NCBI RefSeq assembly: GCF_021462265.1
Contig: NZ_JAJONF010000048.1
Span: 1-64,000, forward strand
Length of the DNA: 64,000 bases
Origin: Streptomyces shenzhenensis
GTDB taxonomy: Bacteria; Actinomycetota; Actinomycetes; Streptomycetales; Streptomycetaceae
Direction of reading: 5' to 3'
Shown here one piece after another: positions 35,650 through 43,986 of the stretch (positions within the stretch are counted from its first letter, which is position 1; each line of letters begins with the position of its first letter). The notes under the pieces are model-generated. The model was not told the DNA's origin and searched no databases. It saw nothing but the letters and a program-made list of their open reading frames with translations. The translations under genes were made by a program, and so were the position numbers.

Positions 35650-37434
35650 ATGGCTCGTATGACCGCTGCCCGCGCGGCAGTTGAGATCCTCAGGCGCGAG
35701 GGCGTCACCGACGCGTTCGGTGTTCCGGGCGCGGCGATCAACCCCTTCTACGCGGCGCTCCAGGCCTCCGGCGGCATCCGGCACACCCTCGCCCGCCATG
35801 TCGAGGGCGCCTCGCACATGGCCGAGGGATACACCCGTACCCGCCCCGGCAACATCGGCGTCTGCGTCGGCACGTCCGGGCCGGCCGGCACCGACATGAT
35901 CACCGGCCTGTACTCGGCCACGGGCGACTCCGTCCCGATCCTCTGCATCACCGGCCAGGCCCCCACCGCGGTGCTCCACAAGGAGGACTTCCAGGCCGTC
36001 GACATCGCCTCGATCGCGCGGCCGGTCACGAAGATGGCGGTCACCGTGCTGGAGGCCGCCCAGGTGCCGGGCGTCTTCCAGCAGGCCTTCCACCTCATGC
36101 GCTCCGGCCGCCCCGGACCGGTGCTGATCGACCTGCCGGTCGACGTGCAGCTCACCGAGATCGAGTTCGACCCAGGGACGTACGAGCCCCTGCCCGTGTA
36201 CAAGCCGGCCGCCACCCGGGCCCAGATCGAGAAGGCGATCGCGATGCTGAACGCGTCCGAGCGCCCGCTGATCGTCGCCGGCGGCGGGATCGTCAACGCG
36301 GATGCCGCCGAACTCCTCGTCGAATTCGCCGAGTTGACGGGAACTCCGGTCGTCCCGACGCTGATGGGCTGGGGTGTGCTCCCCGACGACCACGAGCTGA
36401 ACGCCGGCATGGTGGGCCTGCAGACCTCGCACCGCTACGGCAACGCGACCTTCCTGGACTCCGACTTCGTCCTCGGCATCGGCAACCGCTGGGCCAACCG
36501 CCACACCGGCAGGCTGGACGTCTACACGGCCGGCCGCACCTTCGTCCACGTCGACATCGAGCCCACCCAGATCGGCAGGATCTTCGCTCCCGACTACGGC
36601 ATCGCGTCGGACGCGAAGGCGGCCCTGGAGCTTTTCGTCGAGGTGGCACTGGAGTTGAAGGCGACCGGCGGGCTGCCGGACCGCTCCGCCTGGGCGGCCG
36701 CAGCACAGGAGAAGAGGGCGACCCTCCAGCGCCGTACGCACTTCGACGACATCCCGATCAAGCCGCAGCGCGTCTACGAGGAGATGAACAAGGCCTTCGG
36801 TCCCGAGACCCGGTACGTCTCCACCATCGGCCTCTCGCAGATCGCCGGTGCCCAGATGCTGCACGTCTTCAGGCCCCGGCACTGGATCAACTGCGGCCAG
36901 GCGGGCCCCCTCGGCTGGACGATCCCGGCCGCGCTCGGCGTCGCCAGGGCGGACCCGGAGGCCTCCGTCGTCGCCCTCTCCGGCGACTACGACTTCCAGT
37001 TCATGCTGGAGGAGCTGGCGGTGGGCGCGCAGCACAAGATCCCCTACGTCCACGTCCTCGTCAACAACTCCTACCTGGGCCTGATCCGTCAGGCGCAGCG
37101 GGCGTTCGACATCGACTTCCAGGTCAAGCTGGAGTTCGAGAACATCAACTCGCCGGAGCTGGGCGGCTACGGCGTCGACCACGTCAAGGTGGCCGAAGGC
37201 CTCGGGTGCGGGGCGATCCGGGTGACGGACCCGGCGGAGCTGGGCGCGGCCTTCGAGAAGGCCAGGAAGCTGGCCGCCGAACACCGGGTGCCGGTCGTCG
37301 TGGAGGCGATCCTGGAGCGCGTCACCGACATCTCCATGTCGACCACCAACGACATCTCCGCCGTCGTCGAGTTCGAGGAGATCGCGACCGAGCCGGGGCA
37401 CGCCCCGACCTCGATCAGGACACTGAAGGTCTGA
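35650..37434 (+). CDS. gcl: Glyoxylate carboligase (tartronate-semialdehyde synthase)
   Basis: 594 residues from ATG 35650, with AGGAG upstream. A ThDP-dependent enzyme that joins two glyoxylates into tartronate semialdehyde plus CO2. Val51 in HTLARHVEGASHMAEG replaces the catalytic Glu of other ThDP enzymes, a mark of Gcl. The C-terminal cofactor motif is GDYDFQFMLEELAVGAQ followed by LVNN. FAD/quinone-like binding parts are retained as in the acetohydroxyacid synthase family. It works with Tsr and Hyi encoded 0.8-2.7 kb away on the other strand, to move glyoxylate from ureide breakdown into glycerate. The shared operator suggests co-regulation. Confidence 0.95.
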   Translation: MARMTAARAAVEILRREGVTDAFGVPGAAINPFYAALQASGGIRHTLARHVEGASHMAEGYTRTRPGNIGVCVGTSGPAGTDMITGLYSATGDSVPILCITGQAPTAVLHKEDFQAVDIASIARPVTKMAVTVLEAAQVPGVFQQAFHLMRSGRPGPVLIDLPVDVQLTEIEFDPGTYEPLPVYKPAATRAQIEKAIAMLNASERPLIVAGGGIVNADAAELLVEFAELTGTPVVPTLMGWGVLPDDHELNAGMVGLQTSHRYGNATFLDSDFVLGIGNRWANRHTGRLDVYTAGRTFVHVDIEPTQIGRIFAPDYGIASDAKAALELFVEVALELKATGGLPDRSAWAAAAQEKRATLQRRTHFDDIPIKPQRVYEEMNKAFGPETRYVSTIGLSQIAGAQMLHVFRPRHWINCGQAGPLGWTIPAALGVARADPEASVVALSGDYDFQFMLEELAVGAQHKIPYVHVLVNNSYLGLIRQAQRAFDIDFQVKLEFENINSPELGGYGVDHVKVAEGLGCGAIRVTDPAELGAAFEKARKLAAEHRVPVVVEAILERVTDISMSTTNDISAVVEFEEIATEPGHAPTSIRTLKV

Positions 37435-37449
37435 GCCGGCGCGGACAGC

Positions 37450-37485
37450 AGCGGGCGGTCCGTCGCATGGGACGGACCGCCCGCT
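37450..37485 (+). terminator. 15-bp inverted repeat after gcl
   Basis: The arms AGCGGGCGGTCCGTC (37450-37464) and GACGGACCGCCCGCT (37471-37485) are perfectly complementary with a 6-base loop, 15 bp after the gcl stop. Confidence 0.85.
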
Positions 37486-37502
37486 CCGTGTCGTCGATGA
37501 CT

Positions 37503-37535
37503 CGGTGCCCGCCGCCCCCGTGCCGGCGGGCACCG
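37503..37535. terminator. Second hairpin, 12-bp arms
   Basis: CGGTGCCCGCCG (37503-37514) pairs with CGGCGGGCACCG (37524-37535) around a 9-base loop. It lies between the gcl terminator and the end of the minus-strand gene at 37634, so it probably serves the minus strand. CTGAAC-ACA-GTTCAG at 37578-37592 is a further small palindrome. Confidence 0.65.
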
Positions 37536-37633
37536 TGTGACCTGAATATGCCCGTTGACCGGGGAAGTCGAAGCACGCTGAACACAGTTCAGAGGTTAAT
37601 TTGAGGATCAGCCGGTCTGTTCGTACCGGTACA

Positions 37634-37876
37634 TCAGCTTTCGGGATGTTCGGTCAGTCCCGGCCAGTCGTCCGGGCCGCCGCCCTGCCACTCGATGAGG
37701 TCGCTGTCCTCGACGTCGATCCGGTCCAGGTCGGCCATCCGCAGGATCTCGATGACGTCGTCGAGATGGGAGGCGATTCCGAGGGTCACGTCGCCCTCGG
37801 TGACCCGCCGGGAGCCGTCCAGGGCGGGCGCGTGCACGACGATGTGCGGAAACTCCGTCGGTGGCTGTGCAGTCAT
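37634..37876 (-). CDS. Small acidic conserved hypothetical protein
   Basis: 80 residues, strongly acidic (SHLDDVIEILRMADLDRIDV, then EDSDLIEW). Ribosome site AGGAG is nine bases before ATG 37876. There is no signal peptide, helix or known motif. It lies between gcl and tsr and may be read from the same direction as tsr/hyi, but a strong hairpin at 37918 separates it from tsr. Confidence 0.7.
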   Translation of the reverse strand: MTAQPPTEFPHIVVHAPALDGSRRVTEGDVTLGIASHLDDVIEILRMADLDRIDVEDSDLIEWQGGGPDDWPGLTEHPES

Positions 37877-38222
37877 GTCTCAAGGCTCCTGCGGCGGAGG
37901 CGAAAACGCACGCCGAAGCGCCGGACGCGGGCGGTTCCGCGTCCGGCGCCCGAAGTCCGTGAGGCTCCTTCATGCCGTGGCCGTCCGACGGCGCGAGGCT
38001 GGGCGCGACACGATGCTCGCGCCGCCGGACGGGGTTCAGGGGGCGCGGCCGGGACCGCGGCGGGTGCGACGGAGTGGGGCGTCCGTCCGCGTCGCCGGGA
38101 CGAGCCGTGCTCGGCAGTCGCGGGCCCGCGGTGCCAGAAGCCGTCGGGGTGATTCCGGGTCGCGGTGCCTGGGCGCGACAGGACAGGTGTCGGTGGCGCC
38201 GCGTACCGGAGGTCCCGGCGTG
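37877..38222. other. Intergenic region, GC-rich, one hairpin
   Basis: No supported gene. It contains the hairpin at 37918-37949 and the leader of the 80-residue gene. The remainder is GC-rich with short direct repeats and no clear promoter. Confidence 0.4.
37918..37949 (-). terminator. 12-bp inverted repeat downstream of tsr
   Basis: GCGCCGGACGCG (37918-37929) pairs with CGCGTCCGGCGC (37938-37949) around an 8-base loop. It may end the hyi-tsr transcript or attenuate the small gene 42 bp further on. Confidence 0.6.
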
Positions 38223-39113
38223 TCAGACCTGGACGCCCGACAGGCGCTCCACCGCGCGCAGCAGCGCCGAGTGGTCCAGGCCGCCGTCGCCCTGCGCGCG
38301 CAGGGAGGCGACCAGTTGCGCCACCACGGCACCGACCGGCAGCGCGGCGCCGACGTCGCGGGCCGCGGCCGTGACGATGCCCATGTCCTTGTGGTGCAGG
38401 TCGACGCGGAAGCCCGGCGTGAAGTCGCGGTTCAGGAAGCCGGCCTTCTTCCGCGTCAGCACGGTCGAGCCGGCCAGGCCGCCGTTCAGGACGTCCAGCG
38501 CGGCGGACAGGTCCACGCCGGACTTCTCCAGGAACACCACGGCCTCGGCGCACGCCTGGATGTTCACGGCCACGATCAGCTGGTTCGCGGCCTTCACGGT
38601 CTGGCCGCAGCCGTGCGGACCGCACAGCACGACGGTCCGGCCCAGCACCTCGAAGAGCGGCTTCGCGGTGTCGAAGTCGGCCTGCTCGCCGCCGACCATG
38701 ATGGACAGCGCGGCCTCGACCGCCCCGGCCTCACCGCCGGAGACGGGCGCGTCGAGCACGCGGATCCCCTTGTCCTCGGCCGCCTTCGCCAGGTCGACGG
38801 AGGTCTGCGGGGTGATGGAGGACATGTCGATGAGGAGCGCGCCGGACCCGGCGTTCTCCAGGATGCCGCCGGGGCCGTACGCGACGGCCTCGACCTGCGG
38901 CGACGCGGGCACCATCGTGATGATCACGTCGGCGTTCCGGACGGCCTCGGCGACCGAGGCGGCCACGGTGCCGCCGGCGGCGGCCAGCCGGTCCAGTTTC
39001 TCCCGCTCCAGGGTGTAGCCGGTGACGTCGTAACCCGCCTTGATCAGGTTCTCGGACATGGGGGAGCCCATGATGCCGAGACCTATCCAGGCGATCTTGG
39101 GGAGGGTGCTCAT
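38223..39113 (-). CDS. glxR: 2-hydroxy-3-oxopropionate (tartronate semialdehyde) reductase
   Basis: 296 residues from ATG 39113 (AGAGAGG eight bases upstream). The Rossmann motif IGLGIMGSPMSENL is at residues 9-22, substrate motif DAPVSGGEAGA is near 120 and the catalytic Lys lies in GQTVKAANQL near 170. These are the signatures of the beta-hydroxyacid dehydrogenase family. It reduces tartronate semialdehyde, the product of Gcl, to D-glycerate with NAD(P)H. It is probably co-transcribed with hyi, 136 bp upstream. Confidence 0.93.
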   Translation of the reverse strand: MSTLPKIAWIGLGIMGSPMSENLIKAGYDVTGYTLEREKLDRLAAAGGTVAASVAEAVRNADVIITMVPASPQVEAVAYGPGGILENAGSGALLIDMSSITPQTSVDLAKAAEDKGIRVLDAPVSGGEAGAVEAALSIMVGGEQADFDTAKPLFEVLGRTVVLCGPHGCGQTVKAANQLIVAVNIQACAEAVVFLEKSGVDLSAALDVLNGGLAGSTVLTRKKAGFLNRDFTPGFRVDLHHKDMGIVTAAARDVGAALPVGAVVAQLVASLRAQGDGGLDHSALLRAVERLSGVQV

Positions 39114-39172
39114 GGGGGGTGCCTCTCTGACTGCTGTGACAGGGCTGCTGCTCGGCGGGCGTCGACGAAAGC

Positions 39173-39244
39173 AGCCCGTCCGGCGGTTGAGGACGAGGCC
39201 GAAGGCCGAAGCGGGGGTCCGGGTGCGGCAGCCCCCAGGGGCGG
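39173..39244. repeat. Streptomyces interspersed repeat (AGCCCGTCCGGCGG type)
   Basis: The sequence begins AGCCCGTCCGGCGGTTGAGG and continues GACGAGGCCGAAGGCCGAAG, then GGGGGTCCGGG and GCAGCCCCC. From memory this is a very common intergenic repeat of Streptomyces genomes. It fills most of the tsr-hyi gap and could influence mRNA processing. Confidence 0.6.
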
Positions 39245-39249
39245 TCACA

Positions 39250-40107
39250 TCAACGGGCGGCGCGCTGCTTTGCCGGCAGCCAGCCGAAGGCGTCCGCGCT
39301 CGGGCGGTCGCCTGCCTTGTACTCCAGGCCCACCCAGCCGTCGTACCCGGCCTTCATCAGCTCGTCGAGGAGGTCTGCCAGCGGCAGCGACCCCGTGCCC
39401 GGGGCGCCGCGGCCGGGGTGGTCGGCGATCTGGACGTGGCCGGTCTTCGGCGCGTACCGCTCGATCACCGACGGCAGGTCCTCGCCGTTCACGGACAGGT
39501 GGTAGAGGTCCATGAGGAAGCGCGCGTTGCCCAGTCCGGTGGCCGCGTTGACCCTGTCGACGACCTCCACGGCGGCCGGGGCCGACACCAGGGGGTACCG
39601 CGGCGACTCGGGCTCGTTGAGCGCCTCGATCAGCAGCACCGCGCCGATCCGGTCGGCGGCGCGCGCCGCGAGCGCCAGGTTCTCCAGCGCCAGCGCGTCC
39701 TGCTCGGCCGGGTCCACGCCGTCGACGCGGTTGCCGTACAGGGCGTTGAGCGCCGTGCAGCCGAGCGACTCGGCGAAGCCGGCGGCCACCTCGATGTTGG
39801 CGCGGAACCTCTCCGACTCCGCGCCCGGGACGGACAGGGCGCCCCGGTCGGGGCCGGGGAGCTGTCCGGCGTAGAAGTTCAGGCCCGTCAGCCGGACGCC
39901 CGCGTCCCGGACCGCCTTCCGCAGCGCGCCGAGCGCGGACCGCCCGGGGGCGGGGGAGCCGGGCCAGGGCCACCACAGCTCGACCGCCGAGAAGCCGGCC
40001 GCGGCGGCGGCCGCCGGGCGTTCGAGGAGCGGGAGTTCCGTGAAGAGGATCGACAGGTTGACGCTGAAGCGCTGCTCTGCGGCCGTGCTCGAGTCAGGAC
40101 CGGGCAT
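39250..40107 (-). CDS. hyi: Hydroxypyruvate isomerase (TIM barrel)
   Basis: 285 residues from ATG 40107 (GAAGGGAG about 12 bases upstream). Xylose-isomerase-like TIM barrel: SVNLSILFTELPLLERP, VELWWPWPG, LTGLNFYAGQLPGPDRG, IEALNEPESPRYPLVS, FLMDLYHLSVNGEDLP, HVQIADHPGRGAPGTG and GLEYKAGD carry the metal-binding Glu/Asp/His residues. It interconverts hydroxypyruvate and tartronate semialdehyde. Promoter-proximal gene of the hyi-tsr unit, 35 bp from a palindromic operator shared with gcl. Confidence 0.93.
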   Translation of the reverse strand: MPGPDSSTAAEQRFSVNLSILFTELPLLERPAAAAAAGFSAVELWWPWPGSPAPGRSALGALRKAVRDAGVRLTGLNFYAGQLPGPDRGALSVPGAESERFRANIEVAAGFAESLGCTALNALYGNRVDGVDPAEQDALALENLALAARAADRIGAVLLIEALNEPESPRYPLVSAPAAVEVVDRVNAATGLGNARFLMDLYHLSVNGEDLPSVIERYAPKTGHVQIADHPGRGAPGTGSLPLADLLDELMKAGYDGWVGLEYKAGDRPSADAFGWLPAKQRAAR

Positions 40108-40141
40108 AAGGGTCGGCGCTCCCTTCCGCTGGTTGCCGGTG

Positions 40142-40180
40142 ATTCCGTATCGCGGAATTCTCTTTCTGTAATTTGGAAGA
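40142..40180. promoter_or_regulatory. hyi operator pair (ATTCCGTATCGCGGAAT)
   Basis: ATTCCG-TATCG-CGGAAT (40142-40158) is a perfect 6-5-6 palindrome. TTTCTGTAATTTGGAAG (40163-40179) is a looser second copy. Both resemble the two sites upstream of gcl at 35545-35581. The pair lies 35-73 bp before the hyi start, the right place for a repressor. Confidence 0.7.
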
Positions 40181-40255
40181 CTATGGGAAGACTGCCTGTG
40201 GTCGGGGAGAAGTGTCAAGAGTGCCGGCGCGAAACCCGCGCCCTACCCTGGAGGC

Positions 40256-41995
40256 GTGGCCCGTTCCAACGACGAGGTCGCCGCGCTGTTCCAGGAGTAC
40301 GCGGACCTCATCTCGATCACCGGGGGCGACGCCTTCAAGGCGCGTGTCTACGAGAAGGCCGCCCGGTCCGTCGGCGGCCACCACGCCGATGTCTCCACGC
40401 TCGACCTCAAGGGGCTCCAGGACATCCCGAACGTCGGGAAGTCGATCGCCCAGAAGGTCCTCGAATACCTCGACAGCGGCAGCGTGTCCGCCGTCGACGA
40501 GCTGCGCGCGAAGATCCCCGCCGGGGTCCGCCGGCTGACGGCCGTCCCCACCCTCGGTCCGAAGAAGGCGATGGCGATCTACGAGGAGCTGGGCATCTCC
40601 TCCGTCGAGGAACTCGCCGACGCCATCCACCAGGAGCGGCTGCGCGACCTCAAGGGTTTCGGGCCGAAGACCGAGGAGAACATCCTGCACGGCATCGAGC
40701 TGCTCCAGTCCGCAGGCGGCCGGGTCCAGCTCGACCTGGCCCTGGATCTCGCGGAGAGCATCGTCGCCACCCTGTCCGCGGTGACCGGCTGCGAGCGGTG
40801 CTCGTACGCCGGATCACTGCGCCGGATGCGGGAGACCATCGGCGACGTCGACATCCTCGTGGCGGCGAAGAAGTCGGCGCCGGTCATGCGGGCATTCACC
40901 GAACTGCCGTACGTCACCGAGGTGATCGGGCAGGGCGGCACCAAGACGTCCGTGCGCACCAGCAAGGGTCTCAACGTGGACCTGCGGGTCGTACCGCCGG
41001 ACTCCTGGGGCGCGGCCCTGCAGTACTTCACCGGCTCGAAGGCCCACAACATCCGCATCCGCGAACGAGCCGTGCACCAGAAGCTCAAGCTCTCCGAGTA
41101 CGGCCTCTTCGACGTCGTGAGCGGCGAGAAGATCGTCTCCAAGACCGAGGAGGAGGTGTACGCCCGGCTCGGACTGCCCTGGATCCCGCCGACGCTGCGT
41201 GAGGACCGCGGCGAGATCGAGGCCGGGCTGCGCGGCGAACTGCCCGCCCTGGTCACCGAGGCCGACCTGCGGGGCGACCTGCACACCCACACCGACCTCA
41301 CGGACGGGCTGGCCCCGCTGGAGGAGATGGCCGAGGCCGCCGCCCGGCGCGGTTACGCCTACTACGCGATCACCGACCACGCGCCCGACATGGCCATGCA
41401 GCGCATGACCGACGAGCGGATGCTGGCCCAGCGGGAGCGGGTGCGCGAACTCGACGGCACCTACCCCACCAAGGGCCGGCGCGGCGGGCTGCGGCTGCTG
41501 CACGGCACCGAGCTGAACATCGGCCCGGAGGGCGGGGTGGACTGGCCGGAGGACTTCCTCGCCGGCTTCGACCTGTGCGTGGCCTCGGTGCACTCGCACT
41601 TCAACCAGAGCCGCGAAGCCCTGACCCGGCGGCTCGTGAGGGCCTGCGAGAACCCGTACGTGAACATCATCGGCCATCCCACCACCCGCCTCATCGGCAA
41701 GCGGCCCGGCATCGACGCCGACCTCGACGCGGTCTTCGCCGCCTGTGCCCGTACCGGAACGGCCCTGGAGGTCAACGCCCACCCGGACCGCCTCGACCTG
41801 CGCGACGAGGACATCCTGCGGGCCCGCCGGTACGGCGTGCGGTTCGCCGTGAACAGCGACGCCCACGCCGTCCCGCACCTCGCCACCATGCGCTACGGCA
41901 TCGGCACCGCCCAGCGCGGCTGGCTCACCGGCGACGACGTGATCAACACCTGGCCGGAGCGCCGGCTGCGGGCCTTTCTGCGCAAGGCCGGGTGA
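40256..41995 (+). CDS. polX: Family X DNA polymerase with PHP domain
   Basis: 579 residues from GTG 40256. Helix-hairpin-helix repeats (LQDIPNVGKSIAQKVLEYL, LKGFGPKTEENI) fill residues 1-150. The pol-beta-like palm is at about 155-320 with catalytic Asp pair GDVDILV (about 196-202) and LNVDLRV near 240. The C-terminal PHP phosphoesterase starts DLHTHTDLTDG (about 341) with further metal ligands TDHAPDM, HSHFNQS, GHPTTR and NSDAHA. It fills short gaps in base excision repair, and PHP gives 3'-5' exonuclease activity. TACCCT (40244-40249) six bases before the GTG suggests a leaderless mRNA. Confidence 0.95.
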   Translation: MARSNDEVAALFQEYADLISITGGDAFKARVYEKAARSVGGHHADVSTLDLKGLQDIPNVGKSIAQKVLEYLDSGSVSAVDELRAKIPAGVRRLTAVPTLGPKKAMAIYEELGISSVEELADAIHQERLRDLKGFGPKTEENILHGIELLQSAGGRVQLDLALDLAESIVATLSAVTGCERCSYAGSLRRMRETIGDVDILVAAKKSAPVMRAFTELPYVTEVIGQGGTKTSVRTSKGLNVDLRVVPPDSWGAALQYFTGSKAHNIRIRERAVHQKLKLSEYGLFDVVSGEKIVSKTEEEVYARLGLPWIPPTLREDRGEIEAGLRGELPALVTEADLRGDLHTHTDLTDGLAPLEEMAEAAARRGYAYYAITDHAPDMAMQRMTDERMLAQRERVRELDGTYPTKGRRGGLRLLHGTELNIGPEGGVDWPEDFLAGFDLCVASVHSHFNQSREALTRRLVRACENPYVNIIGHPTTRLIGKRPGIDADLDAVFAACARTGTALEVNAHPDRLDLRDEDILRARRYGVRFAVNSDAHAVPHLATMRYGIGTAQRGWLTGDDVINTWPERRLRAFLRKAG

Positions 41996-42138
41996 GTCCC
42001 GCACCCCGCTCGCGTGGCGGCGCGGGGGTGCCCTGGTCCGTTAGGGTCGCCTCGTGGCGGACGGAGTGGGTCCGTCGCGGTGAAACCGGTTGGCCGGGAT
42101 GTGTCGCGGTCAGGTCAGGGACGTGTTCTGGGGGCGCA

Positions 42139-42393
42139 ATGCGACTGAGAGTGGAGTTCACCACCGAGCCCTTCGATCTCGACGAGGCTCCCGCGCATGC
42201 GCTGGTCGCCCGCGAGGTCATCGAGGGGGCCGAACTGGACGCGGTGGACGTCGGGCCGTTCGGTAACACGGCGGAGGGCGGCGCCGGCGCCGTGCTCACC
42301 GCCGTGGACGCGTTGCTGCGCAGGGCCCTGGAGGCCGGAGCCACCCGGATCTCGCTCCAGGTCAACGTGGTGGGGGAGGGCGGCGACAAGTGA
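42139..42393 (+). CDS. Small DUF77/MTH1187-like (thiamine-binding fold) protein
   Basis: 84 residues. LDAVDVGPFGNTAEGGAGAV, LTAVDALLRRALEAGATRIS and LQVNVV match the pattern of the DUF77/MTH1187-YkoF fold (P-x-GT-x-x-EG, then A-x-R-V-x-x-x-V-x-I), whose members bind thiamine or related ligands. The assignment is from pattern only. ATG 42139 has GGGGG upstream. Its TGA overlaps the GTG of the next gene, so it may supply a ligand sensor to the regulator encoded there. Confidence 0.55.
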   Translation: MRLRVEFTTEPFDLDEAPAHALVAREVIEGAELDAVDVGPFGNTAEGGAGAVLTAVDALLRRALEAGATRISLQVNVVGEGGDK

Positions 42394-42758
42394 CCGGAAA
42401 CGCGGACGAACCCTTCATCACCGCCGTGAAGCCGCTGGTCGACGCCATGGGCGGGGAGATGCTCCCGCCCGACGAGGCCGGCCCCGACGACGTCGTGCTC
42501 GTCTGGGAGGGCGCCGACGCGGTCGCCGTACGGCTGCCGCAGCTGGCGGACTCCCTCGATCACATCCTGGCCGCCATGGAGCGCAAGCGGGGCAAGCCGC
42601 TGGCCGACCTGGACCGCAAGGCGAAACAGGAGGTCGTGCGCATGCTGGAGGCGCGGGGCGCCTTCTCCGTACGGCACGGCGTGGAGACGGTGGCGGGCGC
42701 GCTCGGGGTGAGCCGCTTCACCGTCTACAACTACCTCAACCGCGAGAAGGACAGCTGA
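42390..42758 (+). CDS. YheO-like HTH transcriptional regulator
   Basis: 122 residues. The GTG start overlaps the previous stop (GTGA). The N-terminal 65 residues form a small alpha/beta domain. The C-terminal half, LDRKAKQEVVRMLEARGAFS, VRHGVETVAGALGVSRFTVY and NYLNRE, is a YheO/DauR-type helix-turn-helix. Its position directly upstream of the urate operon, same strand, makes it a candidate regulator of purine catabolism. Confidence 0.75.
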   Translation: MTGNADEPFITAVKPLVDAMGGEMLPPDEAGPDDVVLVWEGADAVAVRLPQLADSLDHILAAMERKRGKPLADLDRKAKQEVVRMLEARGAFSVRHGVETVAGALGVSRFTVYNYLNREKDS

Positions 42759-42818
42759 TCCCGGGCGGTGCGCCGCACGGGTTGGCCGGGAGTAAACCAG
42801 GGTTGCCCCCCGGCGGCC

Positions 42819-42946
42819 GGCCCCACGGCTGCCCCCGGCTGTGAGCCCCATGGTTGCCCCCTCGGCGAACAGCCCCCCGGCTGCCCCGGCGGCGATCAGC
42901 CCCCGGCTGCCCCGGCGGTGAGCCCCACGACTGCTCCCGGGGGACC
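42819..42946. repeat. Imperfect tandem repeat, about 26-bp unit, five copies
   Basis: Units begin at 42819, 42844, 42871, 42898 and 42921 (spacing 25, 27, 27, 23) with consensus AGCCCCnCGGCTGCCCCGGC. The repeat fills the space between the regulator gene and the urate operon promoter. It has no coding potential. It may be variable in copy number between strains. Confidence 0.65.
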
Positions 42947-42980
42947 ATGAAGGGCGTCCGGGGGTTGTTACGCGGAATTT

Positions 42981-43020
42981 TCAACAAAGTGTTGACGCCG
43001 GGTTCCGGAGGGCGTTAGCT
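42981..43020 (+). promoter_or_regulatory. Urate operon promoter with palindromic operator
   Basis: TTGACG (42992-42997), a 17-bp spacer and TTAGCT (43015-43020) form a good vegetative promoter. TCAACA-AAG-TGTTGA (42981-42995) is a perfect 6-3-6 palindrome that overlaps the -35 box, as expected for a repressor site. The start codon of the first gene is 50 bp downstream. The repressor is unknown; the HTH protein encoded at 42390 is one candidate. Confidence 0.7.
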
Positions 43021-43069
43021 GACGGCAGCCCGTTCCGCACCAAGGCCGCCCACGGCCACGGAGGCTCCC

Positions 43070-43582
43070 GTGACGTCGACTTCCACGCCCCCGGGCCTGG
43101 CCCGGTTCAACGGCCTGGCGGAGCACGCGGCCCGCGCCGCCCTCCACGAGGTGTGCGCCGCCACGGCCTGGGCCCGGCTGCTGCTCGCCGCCCGCCCCTA
43201 CGCCGGCCCCGAAGACCTGTACTCCGCCAGCGACGCCGCCATGGCCGAGCTGACCACGGCGGACCTGGCGGAGGCCATGGCCGGACACCCGCCGATCGGC
43301 CGGCCCGAGCCGGGCGATGCCACCTCGGCCCGGGAACAGGCCGGCATGGCCGGCGCCGCCGACGGCCTCAAGGCGGAGATGCTCGAACTCAACCTGGCCT
43401 ACCAGGAGCGGTTCGGCCATGTCTTCCTGATCTGCGCCACCGGCCGCACCGGCGAGGAAATGCGGGACGCGGCCCGGGAGCGGATCGGCAACCCGCCGGA
43501 GCGGGAGCGGGAGATCGTCCGCGCCGAGCTGGGCAGGATCAACCGCATCCGGCTCGCCCGACTCGTCGAAGAGGACGCCTGA
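43070..43582 (+). CDS. OHCU decarboxylase
   Basis: 170 residues from GTG 43070, with GGAGG five bases upstream. 2-oxo-4-hydroxy-4-carboxy-5-ureidoimidazoline decarboxylase, the last step from urate to S-allantoin. The catalytic His is in GHPPIG (about residue 72), and SAREQAGM plus ERFGHVFLICATGRTGEEM are family motifs. First gene of a tight operon with HIU hydrolase (4-bp gap) and uricase. Confidence 0.93.
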   Translation: MTSTSTPPGLARFNGLAEHAARAALHEVCAATAWARLLLAARPYAGPEDLYSASDAAMAELTTADLAEAMAGHPPIGRPEPGDATSAREQAGMAGAADGLKAEMLELNLAYQERFGHVFLICATGRTGEEMRDAARERIGNPPEREREIVRAELGRINRIRLARLVEEDA

Positions 43583-43586
43583 CACC

Positions 43587-43982
43587 ATGACCACCAGCAC
43601 CACCGCCTCCGTGTCCACCCACATCCTGGACACCAGCGTCGGCCGCCCCGCCGTGGGCGTCGCCGTCCGGCTGGCGGCCCGTCGGGGCCGGGACGCCGAG
43701 TGGCAGACGCTCGGCGCCGGCGCGACCGACGCGGACGGCCGGTGCAAGGACCTGCCGGCGCTGCCGGAGGCCACCACACACGTACGGCTCGACTTCGCGG
43801 TGGAGCCGTACCTCGAAGAGAAGCAAGCCGATGCGCAGCAGGACGCCCCCGCGAATCGGGACAGCGGACCGGCCGTGTTCTTCCCGGAGGTGGCGGTCAC
43901 GTTCGCCGTCGTACCGGGCGAGCACTACCACGTACCGCTGCTGCTCAACCCGTTCGGCTACTCCGTTTACCGAGGGAGCTAG
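43587..43982 (+). CDS. 5-hydroxyisourate hydrolase (transthyretin-like)
   Basis: 131 residues. The N-terminal signature STHILDTSVGRPA and C-terminal tetrapeptide YRGS (with PLLLNPFGYSVYRGS) define HIU hydrolases and supply the active-site His/Arg/Ser of the tetramer. It hydrolyses uricase's unstable product to OHCU. It lies between its two partner genes with gaps of 4 bp each. Confidence 0.95.
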   Translation: MTTSTTASVSTHILDTSVGRPAVGVAVRLAARRGRDAEWQTLGAGATDADGRCKDLPALPEATTHVRLDFAVEPYLEEKQADAQQDAPANRDSGPAVFFPEVAVTFAVVPGEHYHVPLLLNPFGYSVYRGS

Positions 43983-43986
43983 CTAG

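Noticed and set aside
42819..42946. CRISPR array
   Set aside because: Units are contiguous, imperfect and without unique spacers, so this is a simple tandem repeat.
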